The position numbers and the translations under genes are program-made. The notes beneath the pieces were generated by a model. It made no database searches, was not told the DNA's origin, and worked only from the letters and a program-made list of their open reading frames with translations. From a virus: DNA of 64,000 nt. How positions within the stretch are numbered: position 1 is the first letter of the stretch; each line of letters opens with the position of its first letter. The stretch is taken from positions 1 through 64,000 of the IMG/VR virus record IMGVR_UViG_3300009430_000001. One strand, written 5' to 3'. This document shows positions 1-9,122 of this stretch, one piece after another.

Positions 1-1100
1 ACAATGATTCGGCCGTAATGGGTGCTGGCGGCTTCCGCCTGCAGTCCCCGGTGGACGACAGCGCTTCGGGGCTGTTGGCGTTGACTTTCACGGATGCCAC
101 GGGACTGAATCTGCTGCGCGCCGGTGATGCAGTGGAGCAGGATAATGCGGCCGTGAGCACAGCATCTCTTGCGCTCAATACGGGAAGCCTGCAGAACGGC
201 CTGAGCACTGCTAATGCGCTGCCTTCTGCGCTGATCTCGGGGGCCCAGTCGCAGCACTTGACAGCACTACCGGGCTTCCGCTCTTCGAACGGTAGATTGC
301 GATTTACATTGACGAATTGCCCTATCGGCACAACTCTTCAGTTTCAGGCTTGTTATGACAGCTCGATGGGAGCAGACGGGGAAAGAGATTTAGCGCTTTC
401 AGGTTCTGGATGGACAGGCGCTGCAGCTCGAAGCATTTGGGGCGGTGACACCAGTGGCATCAACCCTTCTGATGCTAAGTATGTGTTTACTTTGACGACG
501 ACTGCAGCAATAGTTGTTGTCGATCTTCAGCTTGATACTTCGACGCGCACGATTTCGTTGTTCGCCTTGACCCGTGGCAGTGGGGTCCGCGGCCCCGCCG
601 GCATTGTCGAATCCGTCAGCGTGCTCGATCGCAAGATCACCTTGCGCGATACGGTCGGCACCTTCACGGTCGGCCGCACGGTTCACGGCCCGGAGCGCGC
701 TCTTGAGCAGGCGACGCGCTACCTGCTGATCAACGGCCAGGGGCAGATCACCGGGCTGTCGAGCACGCAGCAGGCGCCGGTAGCGGTGCCGCTCAATGGC
801 GAGCGCGCCACGCTCACGTTCCCGGCGACATTCCCGTCGGGCCATCCGCCGGATACCGACATTCCTGATGGTTCGCACATGGTGATTCGCGCCGTGGCGG
901 AGAACATCCATGGTGCGAACCAGAAGGAGAGCGGGCCGTTCCTGCCGGCTGGTTCTGCACAGACGATCACGGCCGCCACTGCCGCGATCGGCTTCAACGG
1001 CTATGACGCGGCGGTCGCGACGCTCGAGCAATCAGCGATCACCAAGCTGCAGGGCATGGGACTGACGGATGCCGAGATCGCCGCGATCCTCGGCCGCTGA
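1..1100 (+). CDS. Tail fibre/virion protein, C-terminal part (5' truncated)
   Basis: The frame is open from the left edge of the window, so the gene starts outside it; the ATG at 18 is probably internal. About 365 residues are visible. The composition is rich in small and beta-forming residues with no enzyme motif, as in phage fibre proteins. A short glycine-rich collagen-like break (GSGVRGPAG) lies mid-protein, and the last ~25 residues form a likely amphipathic helix (TKLQGMGLTDAEIAAILGR). The assignment to the tail rests on the neighbours: the next five genes are fibre-like. A virion or baseplate protein of another kind is possible. Confidence 0.6.
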   Translation, partial: NDSAVMGAGGFRLQSPVDDSASGLLALTFTDATGLNLLRAGDAVEQDNAAVSTASLALNTGSLQNGLSTANALPSALISGAQSQHLTALPGFRSSNGRLRFTLTNCPIGTTLQFQACYDSSMGADGERDLALSGSGWTGAAARSIWGGDTSGINPSDAKYVFTLTTTAAIVVVDLQLDTSTRTISLFALTRGSGVRGPAGIVESVSVLDRKITLRDTVGTFTVGRTVHGPERALEQATRYLLINGQGQITGLSSTQQAPVAVPLNGERATLTFPATFPSGHPPDTDIPDGSHMVIRAVAENIHGANQKESGPFLPAGSAQTITAATAAIGFNGYDAAVATLEQSAITKLQGMGLTDAEIAAILGR

Positions 1101-1108
1101 AGCAGCTC

Positions 1109-1116
1109 TACCCTGA
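1109..1116 (+). promoter_or_regulatory. TACCCTGR start-proximal element
   Basis: TACCCTGA lies 28 nt before the ATG at 1137. It is one of at least ten exact copies at a fixed distance from a start codon in this window, and fits a TAnnnT -10 hexamer. Promoter function is inferred. Confidence 0.6.
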
Positions 1117-1136
1117 TGCCAACAGCGCTCTGAGCC

Positions 1137-1955
1137 ATGCCTCCGGTCCAGCCCACAGATCTGCTGGTCGTGCAGAGGGGGCAGAGCCTGTTCAAGGTGC
1201 CGGCTTCGGCGTTCGCCACGGCCGGCGCCGGGGCTGCTGGCGCGGGCGGCCCGACAGTGAAGCCGGACTGGAATGCCGCGGTTGGCTCCGCTGCTGAGAT
1301 TGTCAATCGGCCGCTGCTGGCGTCGATCGCGACCAGTGGCCGCTACACCGACCTGATCGGCGCACCGGCGATCCCGCCGCCCTATGTGCTGCCACCGGCC
1401 ACGGGCACAACGCTCGGTGGCGTCAAAGGCGGCGGCGTGCATGTCACGATCCAGGCGGACGGGACGATCAGCGCCAACCTGCCCGGTGCACTCATCTACC
1501 GCGGCGTGATCGATGCGACGGCCAATGGGCCCACCTCTGCGCCTGGAATGGCCGGCATCGCGGCCGGCGACACCTACATCAACAACACTGATGGTGTTGC
1601 TACAGCAGCATGGACGGGCCTGACCGGTCAAGCGGTCAAGCGGCATGCGTTGATCGTCTTCGATGGCACCAACTGGCAGGAAGCTGGTGACATCGGCACC
1701 GCGATCAAGCCGGATTGGAATGCAGCCGTTGGCGGCATCAATGAGATCCTCAATCGGCCCAATCTGCATGCGGTGGCCACCAGCGGCAGCTACACCGACC
1801 TGATCAATCGGCCGCAGATTCCCGGGCCCTATACGCTGCCGGCTGCAACAGAGACCGCGCTGGGTGGCGTGATGGTGCCAACGCATTCAGGCCTGACCGT
1901 CAACAGCACCGGTCAGATCCAGGTCGACATCGCTTCTCTGCCTGCTTTGCCCTGA
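1137..1955 (+). CDS. Tail-fibre protein with two WNA/ILNRP repeats
   Basis: The 272-residue protein contains two copies of a ~60-residue repeat. Each begins KPDWNAAVG, continues with an E-I-V/L-NRP motif and ATSG-YTDLI, and ends in a proline-rich LGGV segment. The PDWNA/NRP repeat is common in phage fibre and baseplate proteins. The ATG at 1137 is chosen because TACCCTGA sits 28 nt upstream. The stop is one base from the next start, so the two are co-transcribed. No catalytic motif was seen; a structural role is inferred. Confidence 0.75.
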   Translation: MPPVQPTDLLVVQRGQSLFKVPASAFATAGAGAAGAGGPTVKPDWNAAVGSAAEIVNRPLLASIATSGRYTDLIGAPAIPPPYVLPPATGTTLGGVKGGGVHVTIQADGTISANLPGALIYRGVIDATANGPTSAPGMAGIAAGDTYINNTDGVATAAWTGLTGQAVKRHALIVFDGTNWQEAGDIGTAIKPDWNAAVGGINEILNRPNLHAVATSGSYTDLINRPQIPGPYTLPAATETALGGVMVPTHSGLTVNSTGQIQVDIASLPALP

Positions 1956-1956
1956 G

Positions 1957-3060
1957 ATGGTCCTGATTCCCCCGCATCGAATTCCGGTCCGCATCGCACG
2001 CGGAGATCTGGTCGACCTGGAGCAGGCCCGCGATGTCGGCGAGCTCCACGAAGGCGAAGCGGTGTTCGCCAGGGATCAGGATGCGCTCTATGTCCTCGAG
2101 AATGTCGGCGGTGCGCTGGAGCTGACGAAGATCGGCGGCAGCAGCGGTGCGACGCAGATCGCGACGACGCCACCGGTGGCTGCGGTGCCGGGTTCGAGCT
2201 ACTTCAACCCGACGACGAACCAGCTGTTCGTCAGCATCCCGAATCCAGCGGTGCCCGGGGCACTGCAGTGGAGTCCGGCCGGTGGTGGCACGAAGGTGAT
2301 CGTGTCCGATACGCAGCCGGCGCTGCCGGACATCAATCACCTCGGCACGCTGTGGTTCGACACGAGCCGCAATGGGCTGCTGGTGGCGATCGAGCAGCCG
2401 CCAGGCTCGGGCATGGTGATCTGGGATCCTGCCGCGGGCCCTACGGCTGCGGGCGGGGTGATCATCAGCCCGACGATGCCGCCAGGCACGCATGCTGCCG
2501 GTACGTTCTGGTTCGACAGTGCTCACGGTGAACTATTCATCTGGTACGACGACAGCAACACCCAGCAATGGGTGAGCGCCAATGCGATCGGTGGCCATGG
2601 CGCTGCGGTGCATCAGATCCCGGTGCATGTCGGCGATACGCCGCCACCGACGCCGCAGGAAGGTGATCTCTGGTTCGAAGCCGCATCAGCCACGCTGTAC
2701 GTCTACTACGACCAGGGCGGCACGCCGAACTGGGTGCAGTCGGTGCCAGTGGCGCAGCCAGCCATCCAGAGCGCGATGGTCTACTGCGGTGATGTGGCGC
2801 CGGCCAATCCTATTCTCGGGGGGCTGTGGTGGAACAGCACAACGGGTACGCTGTATGTCTACTACGCTGATGGCACGAATCCGCCGGCGTGGGTGGCGGC
2901 CAACCCGATTACGCAGACTCATGCAGCAGGAGGCGGCGGCGGAGCTGCTGTCGGCGGTGGCGCTGCTACGGGCGTGACGCAGAACGTCTCGATCGGCAGG
3001 CCGCCTGATGAGGTGATCCTGCAGATCGTCGATGGCCTGATTGTCAACGTCATCGCCTGA
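1957..3060 (+). CDS. Repetitive tail-fibre protein (GDLWF...YVYYD repeats)
   Basis: This 367-residue protein is built from at least four ~50-residue repeats: a P-P-G element, then G-LWF/W-D/N-S, then L-YVYYD/ADG and a closing tryptophan-valine pair. Examples are GDLWFEAASATLYVYYDQGG and GGLWWNSTTGTLYVYYADG. This beta-rich repeat is typical of cyanophage virion fibres. A Gly/Ala-rich linker precedes a C-terminal PDEVILQIVDGLIVNVIA segment. It starts one base after the upstream stop. The role in host attachment is inferred from architecture and context. Confidence 0.75.
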   Translation: MVLIPPHRIPVRIARGDLVDLEQARDVGELHEGEAVFARDQDALYVLENVGGALELTKIGGSSGATQIATTPPVAAVPGSSYFNPTTNQLFVSIPNPAVPGALQWSPAGGGTKVIVSDTQPALPDINHLGTLWFDTSRNGLLVAIEQPPGSGMVIWDPAAGPTAAGGVIISPTMPPGTHAAGTFWFDSAHGELFIWYDDSNTQQWVSANAIGGHGAAVHQIPVHVGDTPPPTPQEGDLWFEAASATLYVYYDQGGTPNWVQSVPVAQPAIQSAMVYCGDVAPANPILGGLWWNSTTGTLYVYYADGTNPPAWVAANPITQTHAAGGGGGAAVGGGAATGVTQNVSIGRPPDEVILQIVDGLIVNVIA

Positions 3061-3062
3061 CC

Positions 3063-3377
3063 ATGACTGCAACTCCAACTGCTCCACTGACGGCCGCTGG
3101 CGCCATCGATTTCCCCGACACAACGGGACAGCCGACTGATGGCAGCTTTCAGGTCATCGCGGCAGGTCGCACGTACTCCTGGAACGGTTCGGCCTGGCGG
3201 AACATCGGCGCAGCCGATAACGTCTCCGCCATGCATGATCTCTCGGATTTAACGGATGCTGCGACGCAGCTGGCGGGGTCTGCCATTCGCGGCATCGTCG
3301 TTCGTCATGCGACGCGGCCGGACTACGACCCGGACTCCTTCGCTGTCATTGACACCATCGACTACGGCACGTACTGA
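3063..3377 (+). CDS. Small tail protein, DFP-TTGQPTDGSF family
   Basis: The 104-residue product has an N-terminal block IDFPDTTGQPTDGSF followed by G-TYSWNGSAW. The same block opens the protein at 13304-13669, so the two are paralogues in the two fibre clusters. The start lies two bases after the upstream stop. It is probably a fibre or chaperone-like accessory subunit; no enzymatic motif is visible. Confidence 0.65.
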   Translation: MTATPTAPLTAAGAIDFPDTTGQPTDGSFQVIAAGRTYSWNGSAWRNIGAADNVSAMHDLSDLTDAATQLAGSAIRGIVVRHATRPDYDPDSFAVIDTIDYGTY

Positions 3378-3379
3378 TC

Positions 3380-3760
3380 ATGGCTATTCAGCTTCCCGAC
3401 CCTCAGGTCAGCAGCACTTTCACGGCGAACAACGGCGTCACTTATAGCTGGAACGGAAGCGCCTGGGATTTTTTCGTTCCTGGTGGTGGCAATCTCCCCG
3501 GTGGTGGCGGTGGCGTCGCTGGCGGACTGGCAGCGCTGGGCCAGGAGGGCGTGAGCATCTCGCCGACTCCGCCGCAAACAAATGTGGTTGGAGCGTTCTG
3601 GATTGATTCAGCAGGCGGGCGGCCGGATCTGAAGTTGTGGGATGGCACCCGCTGGATTTCAGCCGTCGAGGGCATTGATGGCATCGTTGACAAGACCGAT
3701 GCCAGTGGCCAGCGGCAGGTGCTGGGCATCGGCACCATTGATGCAGGCCTGATGCCCTGA
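3380..3760 (+). CDS. Small tail protein with G-TYSWNGSAW motif
   Basis: The 126-residue protein shares the GVTYSWNGSAW segment with the previous product, followed by a Gly-rich linker and an AFWIDSAGGRPDLKLWDGTRW block resembling the GDLWFDS repeats nearby. It ends 40 bp before the next gene, and the intervening DNA carries a TACCCTGA element. A fibre or attachment-module component is likely. Confidence 0.65.
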   Translation: MAIQLPDPQVSSTFTANNGVTYSWNGSAWDFFVPGGGNLPGGGGGVAGGLAALGQEGVSISPTPPQTNVVGAFWIDSAGGRPDLKLWDGTRWISAVEGIDGIVDKTDASGQRQVLGIGTIDAGLMP

Positions 3761-3771
3761 GGTTCCGGCCG

Positions 3772-3779
3772 TACCCTGA
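3772..3779 (+). promoter_or_regulatory. TACCCTGR start-proximal element
   Basis: TACCCTGA lies 29 nt before the GTG at 3801. It supports this otherwise unobvious GTG start. Confidence 0.6.
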
Positions 3780-3800
3780 GTCCGAGGCGACAGGCGGAGC

Positions 3801-6800
3801 GTGACCCTTCACAAAAAAGAGAGGCGATCTGCTGCCCTGCATCAGGGTGCTGCAGCTGCGCCAACGGACACCGGCGCTGTCGGCGGCAGCCCCGTAGCGC
3901 CGGATCCGAATCGGCCTGGACTGGCGTATCTCGAGATCGGCGAGATCGCGCTGAATTACAACCACAGTGATCCCGCCATCTTCTTTCGGCTGGATGATGA
4001 CACGGTTGCGAAGTTCTCGCCAACTGCCGGCCTGAAGATCGTCAATACCGCAGCCAATCTGCCGGCACCAACAGCAACGGTTGCGCCACCGCCAGACGGC
4101 GCGTCGTTCCTGGTTCGGTTCGCCGCTGACGCAGTCACGCCGCTCGGGAGAATGGCGACGTGGGACTCGAGCCTGCCGGCTCCAGCCACTGCGGCTCCGG
4201 GCGCACCGCAGGGTGATTGGCGCTGGGACACCGGTGAGGTGTTCGTCAAGGCCCAGGCGGCCGATCCGGACTGGCTGGCCACGGGCCCTCATGCGGTGCC
4301 GCTGGCGCCGGGGGATTTCCAGATCACGACGGAGGCTGGCGCGGAAGCGATCCAGCTCTGGGACGGAACGGCCTGGGTGCCGGTGTTCGATGCGCAGGAG
4401 CTCCACCGGCGCTTCGCCGGGATCCTGCGGGTGGACCGGGCGGCGAATCTGCCGGCCTCGAGCCTGGCTTCTCCGCTGACGGCCAACCAGCTCGCCTTCA
4501 TCGAGCAGGATGCGGCCGGCGGGCTTGATCCGCATCTGGCGATCTGGCGGGAGACGACGGCTGCAGTGGGTGGCGCCACCCCGGCCGCGTCGGTGGGCGA
4601 ATGGCAGGAGCTGCGGCCCTTGTACCGCGGGTCCGTGCAACGGCCGAGCGACCTGCCGACTCCAGCGCTGGGTGCGCCACTGCAGGAGGGGCTCACCTTC
4701 CTGGTGCGCACCACGCAGAACGGTGATCCGCTCAATCAGCTGCAGGTGTTCCACGAGACGGCGCCTGAGGTGCCGGGCACCACGGCGCAGCAGGGTCAGT
4801 GGTCTCCAATCGATCAGACGATCTTCGCGAAGGGGACGCGCAACGATCCCGATCCCACCGCCGGCATGACGCACGGCGATCTGCTCGTCACCACCGAGGC
4901 GGATCACGAGCAGATCAAGGTCTACGACAGCGTGGCTGGTGCATGGCATCTGCTCTACTCGGAGGACATTGTCAAGGGCTGGATTGCCGCTCTGAGCCTG
5001 TTCCAAGGGACTGTCGCAGAAGATGGCACCACACAGCCTGGTGTAGTGGCGTTCAGTGATCTGCCTTATCTGCCCTCCAATACCCAGCAGATGGCGGAGC
5101 TGGCGGCGCATTATTACACCTTCGTCGGCACGCCTGGTTATCACATCGTCGGTCCCAGTCCGACAGGTGGTGGCATTTCGACGCTGGGCAGTCCTCAGCC
5201 GGCGACGCTGACGCCTCTGCCACAGGCAGGGCTGCCGTACACGAGTCCGGAGTTGCCGCTGGTTCCCTCCGTCCCCGGAGCAGCCAATGGTGTTGGCGGC
5301 CGTGCGGTGCTGCAGATCGACGCCGCGGGTGTGATCACGGTGGCGTTGCGCCGTGCCGGCCGCGGCTACGCCAGGAATGATGTGCTGACGCTCGCGGATC
5401 CGAGCGCACCGGGTGGACTGCTGGAGCTGACGCTCGACGTGTCGGCCGCGGGCCAGAGCGGTGGTGATGCCTGTGGCCTGGGTGTTGACCTGGCGGGCGC
5501 GGTGCTGCAGGTGGGGGACTGGCTGCAGGTGGTGAACCGCGGCACCCCCCAGGCGCCGGACATGCACTGGACGCATATCGGCGGTGACCTGCTGGCCAAG
5601 GCGCGGGCGGATCTGCTCTATGGCCTGCAGAGCTGGGCGCAGGGCACCTGGGAGGCCGGTGCGCTGGTCGTTTACAACGGCAAGGTCTGGCGTGCGGCGC
5701 GGGCGATCACCGCTGCTGATGGCGCGCCGGGCTCGAGGCTGTTTCCGTTCACGGTTGCAGCTTCGCCATCGGCAGGCCTGGTTGGTGTGTCGATGGGCAC
5801 GGCTCTCGCGCGGCTGTCCGGATCAGCGGCGGGTGACTGGATTGAATGCACTGCCGACACGAACCTGGGCAGTCAGGGGCCATTCGCCACTACAAGCATT
5901 CAGCGAGGAGATCGTTTTGTTTCTATCGGCGATCCGGTGATCAATGGTGTCACTATCGATGGCTACACCGTCAGCCGGGGCGTGATTCGCGTCCCGGCTG
6001 CGGCAGTGGCAGCAGGTGGAACGAACTGGGTGCCGATCTCACCGGTGGAGATCCCGTCATCGACCTGGACGCCGATCGACATCGACGCCGGCCTCAAGAC
6101 CGTGGCCGATGATGCCGCCCTGCCGCGGGTGCCGCTGCCGAATGATCTGATCTTCGTGATCAGCTCCGCGCGCAACCACAACAAGCCGTCGCTGCTGATG
6201 TGGGACGTGGTGGCCCGTGACTGGGTGGTGGTCGGCGGCGGTCTGCCGATGGATCTGTCCGGCGGCGTGGGCCTGACGAACATCGGTACACCGATCGGCT
6301 CGATCGTCGCCTGGCCGTCCGTCACGATTCCAAGCGGGTGGATCCTGTGCGATGGCCGCACGCTGAATGTGGGCCAGTACCCGCAGCTGCAGGCGGTGCT
6401 GGGTGGCCGGCAGATTCCGGATTTGCGCGGGCAGTTCATCCGCGGCCATGATCCGCGCTGGACGACCCGGTACCTGGGGCAGCAGCATCCGTGGACGACG
6501 GGCCGGCCGCGTGGGGCTCCGTTCACCGGCAACAGCAACGCGGCCGGTCAGCACAACCACGCTGCGCACCCTACCCTGCGGTGGCACGGCTTGTCCGGTG
6601 GCAGCGGTTCATCAAACCTGGAGTGGGGCCTGGAGTGGGGCAGTGGTTCGAGCATTAAGAAGGACGAGTGGACGCAGCTTGACGGTGATCACTACCACAC
6701 CACCAACATCTCCAGCGGCGGTGATGCTGAAACCGCGCCGGATCATGTGACCTTGAACTACATCATCAAGGCCTTCGAAACCCTCGTCACCGCACAACCA

Positions 6801-6803
6801 TGA
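3801..6803 (+). CDS. Large tail fibre with C-terminal phage tail collar domain
   Basis: This 1000-residue protein probably carries the receptor-binding tip. Around residue 50 it has a GEIALNYN motif (the GEIAxN anchor seen in three more proteins of this window). A long body follows with repeated V/IWRxT-type and D-LWDGTAWVPV segments. The last ~170 residues hold a tail-collar-type domain: IGSIVAWPSVTIPSGWILCD, GQYPQL, DLRGQFIRGHD, then histidine-rich HNH and HYH stretches and a terminal NYIIKA. Tail collar domains form trimeric metal-binding fibre tips. The start is GTG, chosen for the upstream element. It overlaps the next gene by 4 nt (ATGA). Confidence 0.85.
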   Translation: MTLHKKERRSAALHQGAAAAPTDTGAVGGSPVAPDPNRPGLAYLEIGEIALNYNHSDPAIFFRLDDDTVAKFSPTAGLKIVNTAANLPAPTATVAPPPDGASFLVRFAADAVTPLGRMATWDSSLPAPATAAPGAPQGDWRWDTGEVFVKAQAADPDWLATGPHAVPLAPGDFQITTEAGAEAIQLWDGTAWVPVFDAQELHRRFAGILRVDRAANLPASSLASPLTANQLAFIEQDAAGGLDPHLAIWRETTAAVGGATPAASVGEWQELRPLYRGSVQRPSDLPTPALGAPLQEGLTFLVRTTQNGDPLNQLQVFHETAPEVPGTTAQQGQWSPIDQTIFAKGTRNDPDPTAGMTHGDLLVTTEADHEQIKVYDSVAGAWHLLYSEDIVKGWIAALSLFQGTVAEDGTTQPGVVAFSDLPYLPSNTQQMAELAAHYYTFVGTPGYHIVGPSPTGGGISTLGSPQPATLTPLPQAGLPYTSPELPLVPSVPGAANGVGGRAVLQIDAAGVITVALRRAGRGYARNDVLTLADPSAPGGLLELTLDVSAAGQSGGDACGLGVDLAGAVLQVGDWLQVVNRGTPQAPDMHWTHIGGDLLAKARADLLYGLQSWAQGTWEAGALVVYNGKVWRAARAITAADGAPGSRLFPFTVAASPSAGLVGVSMGTALARLSGSAAGDWIECTADTNLGSQGPFATTSIQRGDRFVSIGDPVINGVTIDGYTVSRGVIRVPAAAVAAGGTNWVPISPVEIPSSTWTPIDIDAGLKTVADDAALPRVPLPNDLIFVISSARNHNKPSLLMWDVVARDWVVVGGGLPMDLSGGVGLTNIGTPIGSIVAWPSVTIPSGWILCDGRTLNVGQYPQLQAVLGGRQIPDLRGQFIRGHDPRWTTRYLGQQHPWTTGRPRGAPFTGNSNAAGQHNHAAHPTLRWHGLSGGSGSSNLEWGLEWGSGSSIKKDEWTQLDGDHYHTTNISSGGDAETAPDHVTLNYIIKAFETLVTAQP

Positions 6804-8833
6804 CGCAATCTGGATCTCAACCCACGGATCGAAGGCTTGTTATTTGGGAGGCGCAGGCAGGCAATCCCGATCAGGGCCGCATGTTCGCGCTGCCGCCAAA
6901 TCAGGCCAGTGGCGTGCCGCTGCCGACGGCGCGCATTGCCGCCGGGATTCCCGCCGTGGGCGGTGTTGTCGGTGAGCTGCTCTATGACACGATCACGCGA
7001 CGCGGTGTGGTGTGGACCGGCTCGAACTGGCTCGACATCAGCGCCAGTGCAATCGTGCGCTTCCCCACGGATGCGGCCCTGAAGGCCGACACCACGCAGG
7101 TGACGGGCACCTATGCGGTGAGCCAGGCAACGGGCAACCCCTACGTCTACACCGCCACCGGCTGGCTGAAGGTCGGGACGCAGGAATACCCGGATGTGCG
7201 GACGCTGCTGGCGGACAATCCGGCCCACGGCACCGTCGGCCTGGCGATGGATGAAGGTTCGCTGTGGGAGCGCGGGCCGACCGCCTGGCAGTCGCTGTCG
7301 ATGCGTGAGCTGGTCGACACCGATGAGGTGTTCAACTGGCGGTCCAATGAAGGCGGCAGCATTGGCGATCGAGCCCTTGCGGTGGATGTGAATGTGCAGT
7401 ACATCCGCACTGCTCACGGCTGGCGGCCGGCCTCGATCTATGAGGACACCGAAGCGGCCATCAAAGCGGCGACCTGGGCGATCAATGGCCAGCAGGCGAT
7501 CAGCACCGACACCGGCCAGACGTTCGTCTATGTGCGCGAGAGCTGGAGCGATCTGCCGGCTGCCGCGGCGATCAGCGTGGTGGCGGATCAAGCAGCCCGC
7601 CTGGCTGTGGCCACCCCGGCCACGGGCAAGATCGTCGCGCAGCGGGACACGCAGCACGCCTGGCGGTGGGATGGCAGTGCCTGGGTGGATCTCGATGAGA
7701 TCCACATCTATGCCACCGACGCCGATCGGCTGGCCGCCGAGCCACCGGTGGACACCGTGGCCCTGGTGCGGGCCGCAGGCGTGACGGCCTTGAGCGGCGC
7801 GTGGTCGATCCGCACGGCAGGGCAGTGGCAGCAGGATCCGATCCAGCACTACGCCACCGAAGCGGCGCTGCTGGCTGACAGCCCGCCGGACGGGACGCTG
7901 GCCTGGGGCGATGACACCGGCCTGGTGTACGCCCGCCACGGCGGGCAGTGGACGCGGGTGAATAGCCCGACGATCACGATCGGCGCTCACCCGACCACCC
8001 CGGCAGCAGGTGACCTGAACTACCGCGCCGGTCGCGGCCTGCAGGTCTGGGATGGGACCGCCTGGCAGGAAGTGGGCGGTTCAGCCGTCACGGTGGCGAC
8101 GACGGCGCCTGCGGGTCCACAAGCTGGTGATCTCTGGTATGCGACAAATCGCCTGGGACGGTTCAAGGTCTATGACGGCAACAGCTGGCAGGAAACCAGT
8201 GGCGTCAAGTACACCCGTGGCGCCATTGCCAGCAGGCCTGCATATAGCAACTCGGATTATGGCGACATCTTTGAGGACAGCACCACAGGCGAACTGTGGA
8301 TGGCGCTCCGGCATGACTGGCGCCTGATCTCCTTTCCGGCCGAGGACTGGTCGAGTCTGGCAATCGCTCTTGCTCCCGAACGTGTCACAAAACTATCCGG
8401 CCGGATGTATGTCCACCCGCTCGGCGGCAATGGCGGTGGCGCTCATCTCATTCTGGCTTTCAACAAGCAAGGCGGCGGCAAGTTGATGAATAGCGACTTC
8501 ACCATCAACAAGACAGGTGCTTACAATCTTACCGCTAACAACTGGGCGTCGAGAGATTATGATGGCGGCGGCGGGGGCGGCAATGGGTGGTATGGCTGCT
8601 CTTTTCACCCTGTGAAGCCAGGTTCATCTGCTGGATTTGACCTGACGGCAACAACAATCGGCGACAGCTGGTGCATTGAAGTTCGCGCTTCTTTTGTCGA
8701 TAGTAGCAATGATCTTTGTCATTCGGTTGCGCTGTTTGAGTGGAATCAACCGGCCCACCCGCTATCGGAGATTTATTTCTCCACTGTTCAAGGACAGTCG
8801 TCCGTTAGTTACAACGTCGCGCAGATCAGCTGA
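6800..8833 (+). CDS. Large tail-fibre-like protein
   Basis: The 677-residue product is translationally coupled to the collar-domain fibre (ATGA overlap). It contains several degenerate repeats of ~70 residues, each with an A-DAxLLADxPPxGT-type lead-in and a closing tryptophan (LADSPPDGTLAW, LLADNPAHGTVGLAMD). A GDLWY/DGNSWQE block follows. The final 150 residues are glycine-rich with aromatic residues and could be a distal receptor-binding tip. No collar or peptidase motif was recognised. Confidence 0.75.
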   Translation: MTQSGSQPTDRRLVIWEAQAGNPDQGRMFALPPNQASGVPLPTARIAAGIPAVGGVVGELLYDTITRRGVVWTGSNWLDISASAIVRFPTDAALKADTTQVTGTYAVSQATGNPYVYTATGWLKVGTQEYPDVRTLLADNPAHGTVGLAMDEGSLWERGPTAWQSLSMRELVDTDEVFNWRSNEGGSIGDRALAVDVNVQYIRTAHGWRPASIYEDTEAAIKAATWAINGQQAISTDTGQTFVYVRESWSDLPAAAAISVVADQAARLAVATPATGKIVAQRDTQHAWRWDGSAWVDLDEIHIYATDADRLAAEPPVDTVALVRAAGVTALSGAWSIRTAGQWQQDPIQHYATEAALLADSPPDGTLAWGDDTGLVYARHGGQWTRVNSPTITIGAHPTTPAAGDLNYRAGRGLQVWDGTAWQEVGGSAVTVATTAPAGPQAGDLWYATNRLGRFKVYDGNSWQETSGVKYTRGAIASRPAYSNSDYGDIFEDSTTGELWMALRHDWRLISFPAEDWSSLAIALAPERVTKLSGRMYVHPLGGNGGGAHLILAFNKQGGGKLMNSDFTINKTGAYNLTANNWASRDYDGGGGGGNGWYGCSFHPVKPGSSAGFDLTATTIGDSWCIEVRASFVDSSNDLCHSVALFEWNQPAHPLSEIYFSTVQGQSSVSYNVAQIS

Positions 8834-8889
8834 TGGACACCCGCCGCTCCGGTTACGTCCTGGCCTTCCTGCTGACGATGCTGGCCTGA
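8833..8889 (+). pseudogene. 18-codon remnant related to the downstream two-TM gene
   Basis: An ATG overlapping the upstream stop opens an 18-codon frame whose product, DTRRSGYVLAFLLTMLA, closely resembles the first residues of the protein at 9119 (NRKAGLVLAFLLALMA). It then stops. It may be the truncated remnant of a duplicated holin-like gene, or a small leader peptide. Confidence 0.4.
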
Positions 8890-8906
8890 TTTGTGGGATA
8901 TAGCAA

Positions 8907-9122
8907 ATGCCTAAGTACCTGCAGCGATGGATCCTAATGGTGCTCGCCACCATCTCGATTTTGGCTGTAGGGCAGACGGTCGGCTGCGAAGTGAAGGCAT
9001 GGCGCGGCCATGTAGACGAGAAGTGCGTGGATGTCGAGACACGTACCCTGGCTGTGCTGCTGTCCATGCTCACGACGCTGCTGGGCTTGTCTAGCAATCC
9101 CAATACCGGAGACGAGCCGTGA
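8907..9122 (+). CDS. Holin-like two-TM protein
   Basis: The 71-residue protein has hydrophobic segments at about residues 8-25 and 47-62, separated by a charged stretch with two cysteines. Small size, two membrane spans and position directly before the lysozyme fit a holin. Its second segment (RTLAVLLSMLT) matches that of the next gene (KFLAVVLSLLT), so the two look like diverged paralogues, perhaps a holin/antiholin pair. Holins form membrane lesions that release the endolysin. Confidence 0.6.
   Translation: MPKYLQRWILMVLATISILAVGQTVGCEVKAWRGHVDEKCVDVETRTLAVLLSMLTTLLGLSSNPNTGDEP

Noticed and set aside
3438-5576. A 712-codon minus-strand frame
   Set aside because: Arg-rich shadow of the tail-collar fibre gene on the plus strand. 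No natural composition.
6572-6579. TACCCTG inside the 1000-residue fibre gene
   Set aside because: The next base is C, not a purine. A GTG at the right distance (6598) is out of frame with the host gene, so it is probably chance.
9044-9051. TACCCTGG inside the holin-like gene
   Set aside because: The nearest start (ATG 9066) is 22 nt away, outside the 26-31 nt range, and lies inside a second membrane segment.
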